This document shows, piece by piece, positions 32,293 through 39,889 of a stretch of DNA of 43,952 nucleotides. The notes under the pieces are model-generated. The model was not told where the DNA came from. It ran no database searches and saw nothing but the letters and a program-made list of their open reading frames with translations. Made by a program: the position numbers and the translations under genes. The first letter of the stretch is position 1, and the number at the start of each line of letters is the position of its first letter. The stretch is from a virus. The stretch covers positions 1 to 43,952 of the IMG/VR virus record IMGVR_UViG_3300023442_000004. One strand, written 5' to 3'.

Positions 32293-32646
32293 ATGCCTGC
32301 CGGACTGCTGACCCTGGTCTCCCAGCTCTCGCCTCCGGGCCTGCTGCTGGTGTGCCTCGCCTGGCTCTACCTCTCCGAGGTGCGGCGCCGGCGAGGCGGC
32401 GACGTGAGCGAGCAGCTACGCCACAACCTCGACGCCGTGGCGGCCGCCGTGGATGAGCAGCACAGAGAGGCGCACCGGCTGGCCGAGGAGCAGATCGGCG
32501 CCATGCGCGAGATGCGCGAGGCGATCAGTGAGCTGGTGGGCCAGATCCGAGAGATGAGAGAGGAAGGCGCACGACGGGGCAATCGGATCCTCGACGTGCT
32601 GGCCGACACCCGGAGGCGGCTGCCTGATGCGGTGGGGGGAGAGTGA
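32293..32646 (+). CDS. Membrane protein with coiled coil (117 residues)
   Basis: ATG 32293 follows GAGGAG. Residues about 4-26 form one transmembrane segment, followed by a basic stop-transfer (EVRRRRGG) and a coiled coil from about 32 to 105. The single anchor plus periplasmic or cytoplasmic coil resembles phage lysis-associated membrane proteins, but no family is certain. Confidence 0.6.
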   Translation: MPAGLLTLVSQLSPPGLLLVCLAWLYLSEVRRRRGGDVSEQLRHNLDAVAAAVDEQHREAHRLAEEQIGAMREMREAISELVGQIREMREEGARRGNRILDVLADTRRRLPDAVGGE

Positions 32647-32671
32647 CAACCCGCAAGACGAGGAGGAGACC

Positions 32672-33049
32672 ATGGGACAGGAAGCAAGACAGGTGCACCA
32701 TGACCAGGAGCTGGTGGCAGCCATCGCTATGGTGTGCCACGAGGCCAACCGCGCCTACTGCCTCACGCTCGGGGACCGGAGCCAGCCCGCCTGGGCGGAC
32801 GCGCCGGCCTGGCAGATCGAGTCCGTCATGGCCGGCGTGCGCTCCGCTCTGGATCCGATCCAGGTCCTCTCCCCGGAGGCGAGTCACCAGCTATGGATGC
32901 AGCGGAAGCATGAAGAGGGCTGGATCTACGGCCCGGCCAAGAACCCGGAGAAGAAGGAGCACCCGTGCATGGTGCCCTACGAGGATCTGCCCATGGAGCA
33001 GCGGCGCAAGGATAGCCTGTTCTTGGCCATTGTGCGGGCGCTGACATGA
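32672..33049 (+). CDS. RyR-domain protein
   Basis: ATG 32672 follows GAGGAGGAG. The 125 residues match the ryanodine-receptor (RyR) repeat seen in some phages: CHEANRAYCLTLGD, SQPAW, HEEGWIYGPAKNPEKKEHPC and MVPYEDLPMEQRRKDSLF in order. In bacteria and phages its biochemical role is unclear. It overlaps the next gene by 4 bp and lies upstream of the endolysin. Confidence 0.8.
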   Translation: MGQEARQVHHDQELVAAIAMVCHEANRAYCLTLGDRSQPAWADAPAWQIESVMAGVRSALDPIQVLSPEASHQLWMQRKHEEGWIYGPAKNPEKKEHPCMVPYEDLPMEQRRKDSLFLAIVRALT

Positions 33050-33351
33050 CTCCCTACCGCGACCGCTACCCGGACTTCCTCCGGGCGCTGGAGGCCAAGC
33101 TGGAGCGGGGTGCTCGCGACTATGGCGACGCCTCGCTCTCCCTCGACCCGGAGCGCTACCTGGGGGAGCTGGCGGCCGAGGCGCTGGACCTCGCCGGCTG
33201 GGGCTACCTGCTCTGGCGTCGGTGCGAGGAGCTGCGCGAGGCGCTGGTACCCCGGCCCAGGGCTATCGGCTGGGGCGAGCTGGGCCAGCCAGTCTACGGG
33301 CGGCGCGGGGAGGCCCCGGTGGACCGCGTGGCCGAGAGGGGGAGGGAGTGA
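33046..33351 (+). CDS. Small MazG-like or dNTP-associated hypothetical protein (101 residues)
   Basis: It starts in an ATGA overlap. The segment YGDASLSLDPERYLGELAAE and the following EALDLAGWGYLL resemble small phage proteins distantly related to all-alpha NTP pyrophosphohydrolases, but the metal-binding Glu set is incomplete by eye. The C-terminal third is basic and Pro/Gly-rich. The functional call is weak. Confidence 0.5.
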   Translation: MTPYRDRYPDFLRALEAKLERGARDYGDASLSLDPERYLGELAAEALDLAGWGYLLWRRCEELREALVPRPRAIGWGELGQPVYGRRGEAPVDRVAERGRE

Positions 33352-33827
33352 CTCCTGTCTCCCCCCTCGGCCTCTCCCCCGAGGAGACGGCTATCCGCCA
33401 GGCGGTATGCCACGAGGCGCGCTCGTACCTGGGCGTCCCCTACGTCTGGGGCGGGCAGAGCAGGGACGGGATCGACTGCTCCGGGCTCGTGCTCCGCTGC
33501 CTGGAGGCTGCCGGCACCTGGGGGGACCCGGACCTCGAGGACACCACGGCGGCGGGGCTGTGGGTCACCCTGGAGCGGGTAGGTACGCCCTGGGACGTGG
33601 CGCCCGGGGACCTCGCCTTCTACCGGCCGCCGCGAGGGCGGCTGGTGAGCCATGTCGTGGTGGTCGTGGCCGATGGGGTGATCAGCGCCAGCGGTGGCCG
33701 CAGAGGCATGACCGCCTCCGAGGCCGTGGCTGCCGGGGCCAGGGTGCGGCGGTGGGACTCGCCCTGGTACCGGGCGGTGCTACTGGGCTACACGCGGCCG
33801 TGGCGGACGGGGGAGGGGGTGGCGTGA
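33348..33827 (+). CDS. NlpC/P60-family peptidoglycan endopeptidase (endolysin candidate)
   Basis: GTG 33348 overlaps the previous stop. The 159 residues have the NlpC/P60 layout: Tyr-Val-Trp-Gly-Gly, catalytic Cys44 in DGIDCSGLV, a PGDLAFY motif, and catalytic His102 in SHVVVVVADG. It would cut stem peptides. There is no signal peptide, so release would depend on a holin, and a holin-like gene lies about 470 bp downstream. Lysis is the likely role; a virion-associated role is less likely at this position. Confidence 0.85.
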   Translation: MTPVSPLGLSPEETAIRQAVCHEARSYLGVPYVWGGQSRDGIDCSGLVLRCLEAAGTWGDPDLEDTTAAGLWVTLERVGTPWDVAPGDLAFYRPPRGRLVSHVVVVVADGVISASGGRRGMTASEAVAAGARVRRWDSPWYRAVLLGYTRPWRTGEGVA

Positions 33828-34102
33828 TCGTCTCTGCCGATGGCCTCCGCGCCTGGCCCGGGCCATGCGAGGATGCCTGGTGGTATCTGGCCGAGCACTG
33901 CCCCGAGCAGCTTGTCGAGCTGCTGTCCGCCATGGAGCCCCGCCACGCCACCTATGCCGCCGAGGCCCTGGGGGTGGCGCCTAGCTCGATCGCCATCCCC
34001 GCGCTCGTCGGACTGCTCGGCCACGAGGTGCCCCACGTGCGCGAGGGGGCGGCCTACGGGCTGGCGCCGCACCTGGAGGCCTCAGGGGAGGGGCCGGAGT
34101 GA
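33824..34102 (+). CDS. Small HEAT-repeat-like protein (92 residues)
   Basis: GTG 33824 overlaps the endolysin stop. The C-terminal half has helix pairs such as IAIPALVGLLGHEVPHVREGAA, the HEAT/PBS-lyase repeat style. A Trp/Tyr-rich N terminus precedes it. Probably a protein-binding helper; function unknown. Confidence 0.55.
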   Translation: MIVSADGLRAWPGPCEDAWWYLAEHCPEQLVELLSAMEPRHATYAAEALGVAPSSIAIPALVGLLGHEVPHVREGAAYGLAPHLEASGEGPE

Positions 34103-34311
34103 GCGTTGTCGCCCCAAGGGGCCGCGCCCCCCGGGGTGGTCCAGGAGGCGCGGAGAGCTGCGGACTCATGGTCTCTCGGCTGGCCGGGCGACCCTCCCAC
34201 CTGGGAGCCCAGCGGGCGTCTAGCGCCTCACCACCGGCAGCGAGGGGGAGGCTACACCGGCCCATCCGGGCCGTCAAGCGGGAGACAGGAGGTGACCCAT
34301 GGACTGGCTGA
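34099..34311 (+). CDS. Possible small ORF bridging to the holin gene
   Basis: GTG 34099 overlaps the previous stop (GTGA) and the frame runs 70 residues into the holin-like start. The composition is Arg/Gly/Pro-rich without clear fold, and another frame here is also open, so this may be a coupling leader and not a real protein. Confidence 0.3.
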   Translation: MSVVAPRGRAPRGGPGGAESCGLMVSRLAGRPSHLGAQRASSASPPAARGRLHRPIRAVKRETGGDPWTG

Positions 34312-34502
34312 TCGCACACTGGCAGGACCTCATCGCGGTCGTCGGGGCCGCGCTCGGACTGGCGACCCTGGTCGCGAGGCTCACCCCGACCCCCAGGGAC
34401 GATGAGGTGGTCGCCGTCGTGCGCCGCTGGCTGCTGCGGCTGTCGGTGCTCCACCCGGACGGCGGGGCGAAGCTGCCCGGCGCCGCCCCGAAGCTGAGGT
34501 GA
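34299..34502 (+). CDS. Holin-like small membrane protein (67 residues)
   Basis: ATG 34299 has a near-perfect AGGAGGTGA site. One transmembrane segment (about residues 9-28) is followed by the TPTPRDDEVVAVV segment typical of a common phage holin-like family. It lies between the endolysin and spanin-like genes, which supports a role in making the inner-membrane hole. Confidence 0.7.
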   Translation: MDWLIAHWQDLIAVVGAALGLATLVARLTPTPRDDEVVAVVRRWLLRLSVLHPDGGAKLPGAAPKLR

Positions 34503-34506
34503 GCCC

Positions 34507-34788
34507 GTGGGCGCGGCTCTCGCTACCCTGGCGCTGGCCCTGGTGGCGGCCGGCGGCTGGCTGGCTGTGGCGCTGCACCAGCTCAGAATCGCGCGATCCA
34601 GGCTCCGGCTCGCCCGGGCGGACGCGGGGAGGCTTCGGGCGGCGCTCCAGGGGGCGCAGGCGCGAGCACGGATGCTCCGGGAGGAGACCCACCTGCTCGC
34701 GGCTCCGGAGGCTGTGGCTCGCGGTGTCGCTGCTCTGCATGCTAGCCTGGCCCGCGAGCTCGAGGGCAGAGACGAGCCTCCCGGCTGA
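34507..34788 (+). CDS. Rz-like inner-membrane spanin candidate
   Basis: GTG 34507 has AGGTGA upstream. The 93 residues have an N-terminal anchor (about 3-24) and a long Arg/Ala/Leu coiled coil, the i-spanin pattern. A second ORF with a signal peptide starts inside this gene in another frame, as Rz1 does in Rz. Spanins link inner and outer membranes at lysis. Confidence 0.6.
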   Translation: MGAALATLALALVAAGGWLAVALHQLRIARSRLRLARADAGRLRAALQGAQARARMLREETHLLAAPEAVARGVAALHASLARELEGRDEPPG

Positions 34789-35035
34789 CGGCCCGCCCTA
34801 CTGCTTCTCGACCCCGGAGATGGCGCTAATCCTGGCCCGGCTGGCGGACCGGGATCGCTGCATGGCTACCGCTCGCCAGGCTACCAGCGCGGCGGCCGAG
34901 GCCGTGGCAGTGGGACGGGACGCGGTGGAGGAGATGCAGTCCCGCACTGCAATCAACGGCTGGTGGTGGGGGATGGTGGCTGGCATAATCGTGGCCGGGG
35001 CTGGCACTGCTGCCGTCTGGGGGCTCACGAGGTAG
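34724..35035 (+). CDS. Overlapping spanin-like protein with signal peptide and C-terminal anchor
   Basis: This frame overlaps the Rz-like gene. GTG 34724 (CGGAGG 12 nt upstream) gives about 103 residues; other in-frame starts lack support and the frame is open from 34499. It has a signal-like segment ending SSRA, a Cys in PPYCFSTPEM, a helical middle with basic and acidic residues, and a C-terminal membrane segment WWWGMVAGIIVAGAGTAAV. This resembles a family of phage lysis proteins with export signal and tail anchor. A weak lipobox (SLLC) could make it a single-protein spanin. The exact start is uncertain. Confidence 0.5.
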   Translation: MSLLCMLAWPASSRAETSLPADGPPYCFSTPEMALILARLADRDRCMATARQATSAAAEAVAVGRDAVEEMQSRTAINGWWWGMVAGIIVAGAGTAAVWGLTR

Positions 35036-35044
35036 TATCTCGCC
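35033..35044 (+). promoter_or_regulatory. Possible -10 box 6 nt before the tail-fibre start
   Basis: TAGTAT (35033-35038) is followed by 6 nt and ATG 35045, the same geometry as the other leaderless candidates, and no ribosome site is present. The -35 (about CTGCCG at 35010) is poor, and the TAG is also the upstream stop codon. Confidence 0.35.
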
Positions 35045-36208
35045 ATGGCGAAATGGGGCCCAACACCGCACTCTGCCACCCACGTCACCAGTGGGTCGGA
35101 CAAGATCCGGGATGCGTCGGCAACCCAGGACGGGATTGTGTCAACCGGCGCCCAGACATTCGCCGGCGCCAAGACCTTCAAGGACACGGTCACCGTGGAC
35201 CGGGCTGGGGACTCGGCGGCGGTTGACCTCAAGGCCGGCAATGCGGCCGTGGAAGCCCGCCTGAACCAGTACCACACCTCGGGGGTGGAGCACCTGGACA
35301 TCGATGCCGCGGTGGATGCCGCGACTGCGGCGACGGATTCCAGGGTTATCCGGCTGGGCCGGTTCCACAACACCTCCGGCGTGGTGAAGGTGGAGCTGTG
35401 GCCGGCCGACAACGGCGCAGGGGGCAGCCCCTCGGCCTACTTCGACCTCAAGACGGGCAATGTCTACATGGTGGCCCCTGCCGGTGCGGGGATCACCGCG
35501 GGCGTGACCCTGGACGCCACGGCGGACACGGGGGGCAACGGCAAGGCGTACAACCTGTCATCGGTAGGGGTCAACGGCTACCTCTACCTCACTGAGGTGG
35601 GCGGCGACAACCTGCTCATCGTGAAGCCAGCGGCGACGGATCACCACCAGTTCGAGTTCAACGCAGAGGTGGGATTCAACACCGATGGCACTCATGACGG
35701 GCGGCCATGGTTCACCTACCACCTGACCGCGGGCAGCTTCGGCCACAACAACGCCAGCGGCATCGTGCTCAACGGGGCGGGCCCCACCTATCCGGGGTAT
35801 GGGAAGCTGGACGCCGGCCACACCTACTCCATGACCACCATGGTCCCGATTCCCAAGGGGGTTCAGGGGGACGTGGAAATCGAGGCGTGGGGCTGCAACC
35901 TGTACGATGCCGCGGCCACCACCATCAAGCTTCAGGCTCAGTACAAGGCCCTGGCAGAGGGGGCAGACTTCAGTTCAGGACTGACCGCGGGGGCGGGAAC
36001 GCAGGTAAATATCGCGGCGGCCACCGCGGTGACCGTGATCAAGAAGCTCTACTCCAAGCAGATCACCGGGCTGGTGACAGACGGCACCCACGAGAACTTG
36101 TTCATTGCACTGTCGCGAGTGGCCCCGGACAGCGGGACAGACCTGCCAGCAGACGCCTGGATCACCTCGGCGGTGGTCAGGTTCAGGATGGACAACCTCG
36201 GCTACTAG
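35045..36208 (+). CDS. Tail fibre protein
   Basis: The 387 residues begin with a short head and the fibre-type repeat DGIVSTGAQTFAGAKTFKDT, then Thr/Gly/Asn-rich beta repeats typical of trimeric fibres. The C-terminal half (about 215-387) is a compact beta domain that may bind the receptor. It stands after the lysis cassette as an accessory late gene. Confidence 0.7.
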   Translation: MAKWGPTPHSATHVTSGSDKIRDASATQDGIVSTGAQTFAGAKTFKDTVTVDRAGDSAAVDLKAGNAAVEARLNQYHTSGVEHLDIDAAVDAATAATDSRVIRLGRFHNTSGVVKVELWPADNGAGGSPSAYFDLKTGNVYMVAPAGAGITAGVTLDATADTGGNGKAYNLSSVGVNGYLYLTEVGGDNLLIVKPAATDHHQFEFNAEVGFNTDGTHDGRPWFTYHLTAGSFGHNNASGIVLNGAGPTYPGYGKLDAGHTYSMTTMVPIPKGVQGDVEIEAWGCNLYDAAATTIKLQAQYKALAEGADFSSGLTAGAGTQVNIAAATAVTVIKKLYSKQITGLVTDGTHENLFIALSRVAPDSGTDLPADAWITSAVVRFRMDNLGY

Positions 36209-36217
36209 GAGACGGCC

Positions 36218-36403
36218 ATGGCCCGAAAGGCAAAGCTCGGCAGCGGGAAGCGATTCGCAGCCCTCAAGAAGAAGGTGGCGAAGAAGGGGGTGAGGAACCC
36301 CGCCGCCCTTGCGGCGTCCATAGGGCGCAAGAAGTACGGGGCGAAGAAGATGGCGAAGTTGGCGGCGGCTGGCCGGAAACGTGCCGCCAGGAAGAGGAAG
36401 TAA
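36218..36403 (+). CDS. Very basic small protein (61 residues)
   Basis: ATG 36218 follows AGGAGA. More than a third of residues are Lys/Arg, with helical stretches (RFAALKKKVAKKGVRNPAAL, then IGRKKYGAKKM). Such proteins occur in several phages and probably bind DNA or fit inside the capsid. Confidence 0.65.
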   Translation: MARKAKLGSGKRFAALKKKVAKKGVRNPAALAASIGRKKYGAKKMAKLAAAGRKRAARKRK

Positions 36404-36406
36404 GCC

Positions 36407-37348
36407 ATGGGACGCACCAGGCACGTTGCGGGGACGGAGTGGAGCGCCGTGGTGGTCCTCTCTGACAGTTCCGGGGCGCGTGTCACTGGCGCGGCGGCCG
36501 GAATCGTGACGAAGGTTTCCGGTGGGGTTAGGGGATCGGCCTACTCCAACCAGGCCGACGCCATCACCGTTACAGAGGTGGACTCCGTCAATAACCCCGG
36601 TGTCTACCAAGTGAAGCACACCTGGGCCTCGGGACTGGCCGGGTCGGTGAGGGATGTGGAGGTGTCACACCCCACCTACCTGCCCTACGGGGTCACCTTC
36701 GGGATCGACCTTGAGACCTACGATGCTGACGGGCTCGCCACTGGAATCGGGGCGAGCTTCGGCGCCCACGCCTGGACCCTGACGACCCAGGAGGCCGACA
36801 CCACCCCGATAACGGGCGTGGACGTGTCCTTGCGCGACGCTACGGACACCAACCGGATGTACCGGGCCACGACCGACAGTAACGGCCAGATCGTCTTCAA
36901 CCTGGACGACGGGACCTATTACGTCCACCTGGCCAAGGAGGGCGTCACTTGGGACTTCCCCGTGAAGTCGTTCACCATCTCCGGGGGCGATGCCGCCATG
37001 ACTCGGACGGGCGCCCTGTTCTCCCCTCCGGTGCCTGGCGGGGGCAGCACGGTGCTGTTCTTCGGGTTCGCCCAGGATGTTCACGGTGCCGCCCTGGTAG
37101 GAGAGAAGGTCCTGGTGAGGGCTGATTCTGATCTGGTGATCGGCGGCAAGGGTGTGGCGGTCAAGGAGTTGTCCCTTACCACCGATGCCAACGGCTACTT
37201 CCAGTATGCCGTGGTCAAGGATGCGTCTTCGGGGGCCACTGTGCGCCAGACCATCGAGGCCCTGGGCCTCTTCGATGTGTCCCTCCCGGTGTCGGCCTGG
37301 GATCTCACCGCCACCAGCTACGACACCCTTACGGACACCTGGGCTTAG
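36407..37348 (+). CDS. Virion protein with Ig/carboxypeptidase-regulatory-like repeats
   Basis: The 313 residues contain two beta modules of the form VSLRDATDTNRMYRATTDSNG followed by a strand and DDGTYYVHL, and AALVGEKVLVRAD to TTDANGYFQYAVV, as in surface-exposed phage proteins. It probably decorates the virion or fibre. It ends the rightward operon; the next gene is convergent and no strong terminator is visible. Confidence 0.6.
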   Translation: MGRTRHVAGTEWSAVVVLSDSSGARVTGAAAGIVTKVSGGVRGSAYSNQADAITVTEVDSVNNPGVYQVKHTWASGLAGSVRDVEVSHPTYLPYGVTFGIDLETYDADGLATGIGASFGAHAWTLTTQEADTTPITGVDVSLRDATDTNRMYRATTDSNGQIVFNLDDGTYYVHLAKEGVTWDFPVKSFTISGGDAAMTRTGALFSPPVPGGGSTVLFFGFAQDVHGAALVGEKVLVRADSDLVIGGKGVAVKELSLTTDANGYFQYAVVKDASSGATVRQTIEALGLFDVSLPVSAWDLTATSYDTLTDTWA

Positions 37349-37455
37349 CCAGTTACTAGAGTCGCGCCTCCTCGCTCGCCCCTGCATCCGCTCCCATGCG
37401 CGGCGCGATCATCCGCAGGTGCCGCCCGCACCACAGCGCCTAGCGCGGTCAGCAT
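37345..37455 (-). CDS. Possible 36-residue terminal ORF of the leftward operon
   Basis: ATG 37455 overlaps the previous stop (ATGCTGA). The sequence is Ala/Gly/Arg-rich with one Cys. Only the coupling supports it. Confidence 0.25.
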   Translation of the reverse strand: MLTALGAVVRAAPADDRAAHGSGCRGERGGATLVTG

Positions 37456-37655
37456 GGCGCATCCTCGATGCTCTCTCCCTCCCAGGGGCCAGCGTGGATC
37501 AGGGTGCCATGCAGGACCTCGCCACTCGGCGAGCAGGTTACCAGGGCCTGCCGGGTCATGCCGCAGCGGCAGGGCTCCACCACTAGGGCGTGGAGCGGGG
37601 GATAGCGGATCACCCGGCGCAGGCGGCGGATGGGAGCGTGGTGGTGGGTGCTCAT
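37449..37655 (-). CDS. Small His/Cys-containing protein (68 residues)
   Basis: ATG 37655 has GGAGAA upstream. A His-rich start (STHHHAPIRRLRR) and Cys residues in EPCRCGMTRQ suggest possible metal binding. Unknown function; near the end of the long leftward operon. Confidence 0.6.
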   Translation of the reverse strand: MSTHHHAPIRRLRRVIRYPPLHALVVEPCRCGMTRQALVTCSPSGEVLHGTLIHAGPWEGESIEDAPC

Positions 37656-37670
37656 GGGGTGTTCTCCAGG

Positions 37671-37901
37671 TCACGGCTCCCGGTCGATCTCGACGAGGGC
37701 CAGCCGCCGCTCCAGCCAGTCGGTGATGGACTCGGTCTCCAGGTCGAGCCCGTGGCGCTCGCAGACCGCCTCGACGATCCGCAGCGTCCCCTGCTCGGCC
37801 ATCAGCCGGGGCAGCAGGTAGCAGGCGTCGCACAGACAGTCCGGAGCGTGGCGCGAGAGCCGCTCCCGGATGAGGGGCAATGTGGGGCGTGGGATGGTCA
37901 T
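37671..37901 (-). CDS. Small protein with CxxC knuckle (76 residues)
   Basis: ATG 37901 follows GAGGAGG and overlaps the upstream stop. It contains CLCDAC at about residues 23-28 and helical flanks. Possible zinc knuckle; function unknown. Confidence 0.6.
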   Translation of the reverse strand: MTIPRPTLPLIRERLSRHAPDCLCDACYLLPRLMAEQGTLRIVEAVCERHGLDLETESITDWLERRLALVEIDREP

Positions 37902-38200
37902 GAGGTCTCATCCTCCTCGGGCCACACATGCGCCACGCGCCACTCGTCGCGGTGATCCTCCAGCCACTCGTCCATGGCGGGGCGGGAGGCGAAGGCGGCG
38001 AGCATGAGATAGCCCTGCCCATCGGCGGACGTGAGCAGGAGCACGGGCGCGTCTGCGGCAGGGACGGTCCAGACGGCGACCCCGAGAGGCGCGTCTGGCC
38101 CGCCCAGGTCTCGGACGTTGAGGTAGCCGCCGGGGCGGATGCCGCCGGGGCGGATGCCGCCGCCGCTGGCGAGCTGATGGACGGTGACGTGGTGGCTCAT
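37898..38200 (-). CDS. Hypothetical protein with a 15-bp duplicated segment (100 residues)
   Basis: ATG 38200 follows GGAGGAG. A tandem 15-bp repeat (38131-38160) encodes GIRPG twice near residue 13. The rest is beta-rich, then acidic helical with a Trp-Glu/Asp-rich end. No family recognised. Confidence 0.6.
   Translation of the reverse strand: MSHHVTVHQLASGGGIRPGGIRPGGYLNVRDLGGPDAPLGVAVWTVPAADAPVLLLTSADGQGYLMLAAFASRPAMDEWLEDHRDEWRVAHVWPEEDETS
38131..38160. repeat. 15-bp tandem duplication
   Basis: Two perfect copies of a 15-bp unit lie in the N-terminal coding part of the 100-residue gene. This is a simple in-frame duplication and a potential length polymorphism. Confidence 0.9.
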
Positions 38201-38694
38201 GACTCCTCCCTCGCGCCCCATCTGAGGCGCAGCTCGTCGGGGCCGGTCTCGGCCTCGCACATCCAGTCAGGCCGTGGCACGAGGATGCCCACGGCGTTGC
38301 CCCACGCCTGGATGGTCACCGGGATCCGCTGCCCGCCCGGCCCCTCGATCCACACCGTGCGCTCGTCCAGGCCAGCGGTGATCGCTACCTCCGTGGTCTG
38401 CGGCCTCGCCCGCTCCATCGCCCGCAGGTAGGCCAGGGCGCAGGTCACGGCGCGAGCCAGCACCGGGGAGCGGGAGCAGCGCTGATCGCGGTAGTCGGTG
38501 AGGCGCTGGAGCAGCAGCTCCCGGTCGGCCGAGCGCTGCCAGATGTAGCGCTCGCCGCTGCGCAGGGCCATCCGGGCGGCGTGAGCTCCGGGTGCTCCCT
38601 GGTGGTCCCAGCGGCGCAGGACCTCATGCAGCCGGGTGCGAGCCCAGCGGGAGGTGGAGAGGGTCCAGTTGTCGCGGGCGCGGGCATAGCTCAT
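38197..38694 (-). CDS. Hypothetical protein (165 residues)
   Basis: ATG 38694 overlaps the upstream stop. The N-terminal 110 residues are Arg/Trp-rich and helical (SYARARDNWTLSTSRWARTR); the C-terminal 55 are beta-like (TTEVAITAGLDERTVWIEGP). No recognised family; part of the small-gene train. Confidence 0.6.
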   Translation of the reverse strand: MSYARARDNWTLSTSRWARTRLHEVLRRWDHQGAPGAHAARMALRSGERYIWQRSADRELLLQRLTDYRDQRCSRSPVLARAVTCALAYLRAMERARPQTTEVAITAGLDERTVWIEGPGGQRIPVTIQAWGNAVGILVPRPDWMCEAETGPDELRLRWGAREES

Positions 38695-38945
38695 GGTATA
38701 CCATCCTCGCACTCCCAGACGGGCGGCATCTCCCGCTCTGAGAGTATCCAGCAGTGCCCGCACCAGCAGCACCAGCCGATGGCGCGGGGCAGTAGGGGCC
38801 GGGCAGCCCTGGCCACGTCCTCGACATGGACGGCCGGGTGGCTGCCGCGCTCGATGATCTCCCACCCGACGTGACCCGGTATGTAGACGGTCGGAGATGG
38901 GCGCTGGCACGCGGGGCAATGGAGCAGTGGTTCAGTCGCGAGCAT
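38691..38945 (-). CDS. Small zinc-finger-like protein (84 residues)
   Basis: The protein has a CPAC knuckle at residues 10-13 and CCWCGHC near residue 60, a likely split zinc-binding site. It overlaps the next gene by ATGA. The start has only a weak ribosome site. Function unknown. Confidence 0.6.
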   Translation of the reverse strand: MLATEPLLHCPACQRPSPTVYIPGHVGWEIIERGSHPAVHVEDVARAARPLLPRAIGWCCWCGHCWILSEREMPPVWECEDGIP

Positions 38946-38954
38946 GGAGACGTC

Positions 38955-39407
38955 TCATGGCTCATCCTCCCTGTACTCGTCATCGCCTCCATCATCTGCA
39001 GGCCCCAGGCGCACGCCATAGGCCAGGCTCCCCCAGCGGATGTCGTCGTCCCGCTCCTCGTCTCCCCACCGTGACCGCTCTCCGCAGATATCTTCCACTT
39101 CCAGCCATGCGGGGATGTAGGGATACCAGTCGCCGGGGAACAGGAACAGGCCCCCGTCCCAATTGCCGAAGCCGCGCTCTTTCGCCTCTTGCGGCGTCAT
39201 GCAACACAGGCGGCCCCAGTCCTCATCAGTGGCCGGCAGTGCGGGAGCCGGCGGCATATCAGGGCTGCGGTGGAACTGCGGCGTGACGATCTCCACCACC
39301 TCACCGGGCTCCGCGCCGATGGCGGAGCGCAGCGCGTCGATAGCCCCAGGCATGCTGAGGTCGATGATCGCGTCGAATCTCGGGTCGTCCTTGTCATACA
39401 TCGTCAT
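38955..39407 (-). CDS. Acidic hypothetical protein (150 residues)
   Basis: ATG 39407 has GGAGGAGG upstream and overlaps the stop of the preceding shifted frame. The product is acidic with Trp-rich segments (FGNWDGGLFLFPGDWYPYIP) and an Asp/Glu tail. The same frame is open upstream to the start of the previous gene, so an N-terminally extended 242-residue fusion could be made if no frameshift occurs there. Confidence 0.65.
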   Translation of the reverse strand: MTMYDKDDPRFDAIIDLSMPGAIDALRSAIGAEPGEVVEIVTPQFHRSPDMPPAPALPATDEDWGRLCCMTPQEAKERGFGNWDGGLFLFPGDWYPYIPAWLEVEDICGERSRWGDEERDDDIRWGSLAYGVRLGPADDGGDDEYREDEP

Positions 39408-39683
39408 GGATCCTCCTCCCCCCACGGCGCGTACATCCGCGCACACTCCCATCCTCGCTGCCAGCGACACAGGCGATGGCTCTCCCCGCACAGCCAGCGC
39501 AGGGGCCGGCGACCACCACGGGGGCCACGGCGGACCTCGACCAGCCCTAGCAGCGACGGGTAGAGCCGGGTGCCCACCAGCCGCTCGGCCTGGCGTGCGC
39601 GAGCGTCCAGACCCCTGACCAGGTAGCGGCCGGGAGCCGTGGGCGGGCCTGAGTGCCAGGCGGACGGGGGGGATGCGGGTCAT
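39404..39683 (-). pseudogene. Frameshifted or recoded gene at a C7 run (92 residues if one base is skipped)
   Basis: ATG 39683 has a strong GGAGGAGG site and overlaps the upstream stop. Protein-like sequence (GRYLVRGLDARARQAERLVG, then RPLRWLCGESHRLCRWQRGW) lies in the +1 frame, reached only if one base of the C7 run (G7 at 39666-39672 on the plus strand) is skipped. The shifted frame ends at 39404, exactly overlapping the next start, as a normal gene of this operon would. This may be a sequencing or assembly error, a phase-variable tract, or programmed frameshifting on proline codons. Confidence 0.7.
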
Positions 39684-39889
39684 GGGGCCTCCTCCATCTC
39701 GATGCGCACCCGCTCGACGCGGGCCACGCATCCCAGGGTACGATAGGCGGCACGCAGCAGGCGGGCCTCGCGGCGGCTACCGACTACCAGGGCCGCATAG
39801 ATGGTGGCGCCGGTGATCAGCGGCACCAGGCCAGCCGGGATCGTGCCGTCGATGCTGACGGCCCAGAGAGTGGTGCGGCGGGTGGTCAT
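39680..39889 (-). CDS. Small membrane protein (69 residues)
   Basis: It starts in an ATGA overlap. Residues about 16-36 are hydrophobic (IPAGLVPLITGATIYAALVV), followed by a basic and then acidic helix. Likely one membrane span. Function unknown. Confidence 0.6.
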   Translation of the reverse strand: MTTRRTTLWAVSIDGTIPAGLVPLITGATIYAALVVGSRREARLLRAAYRTLGCVARVERVRIEMEEAP

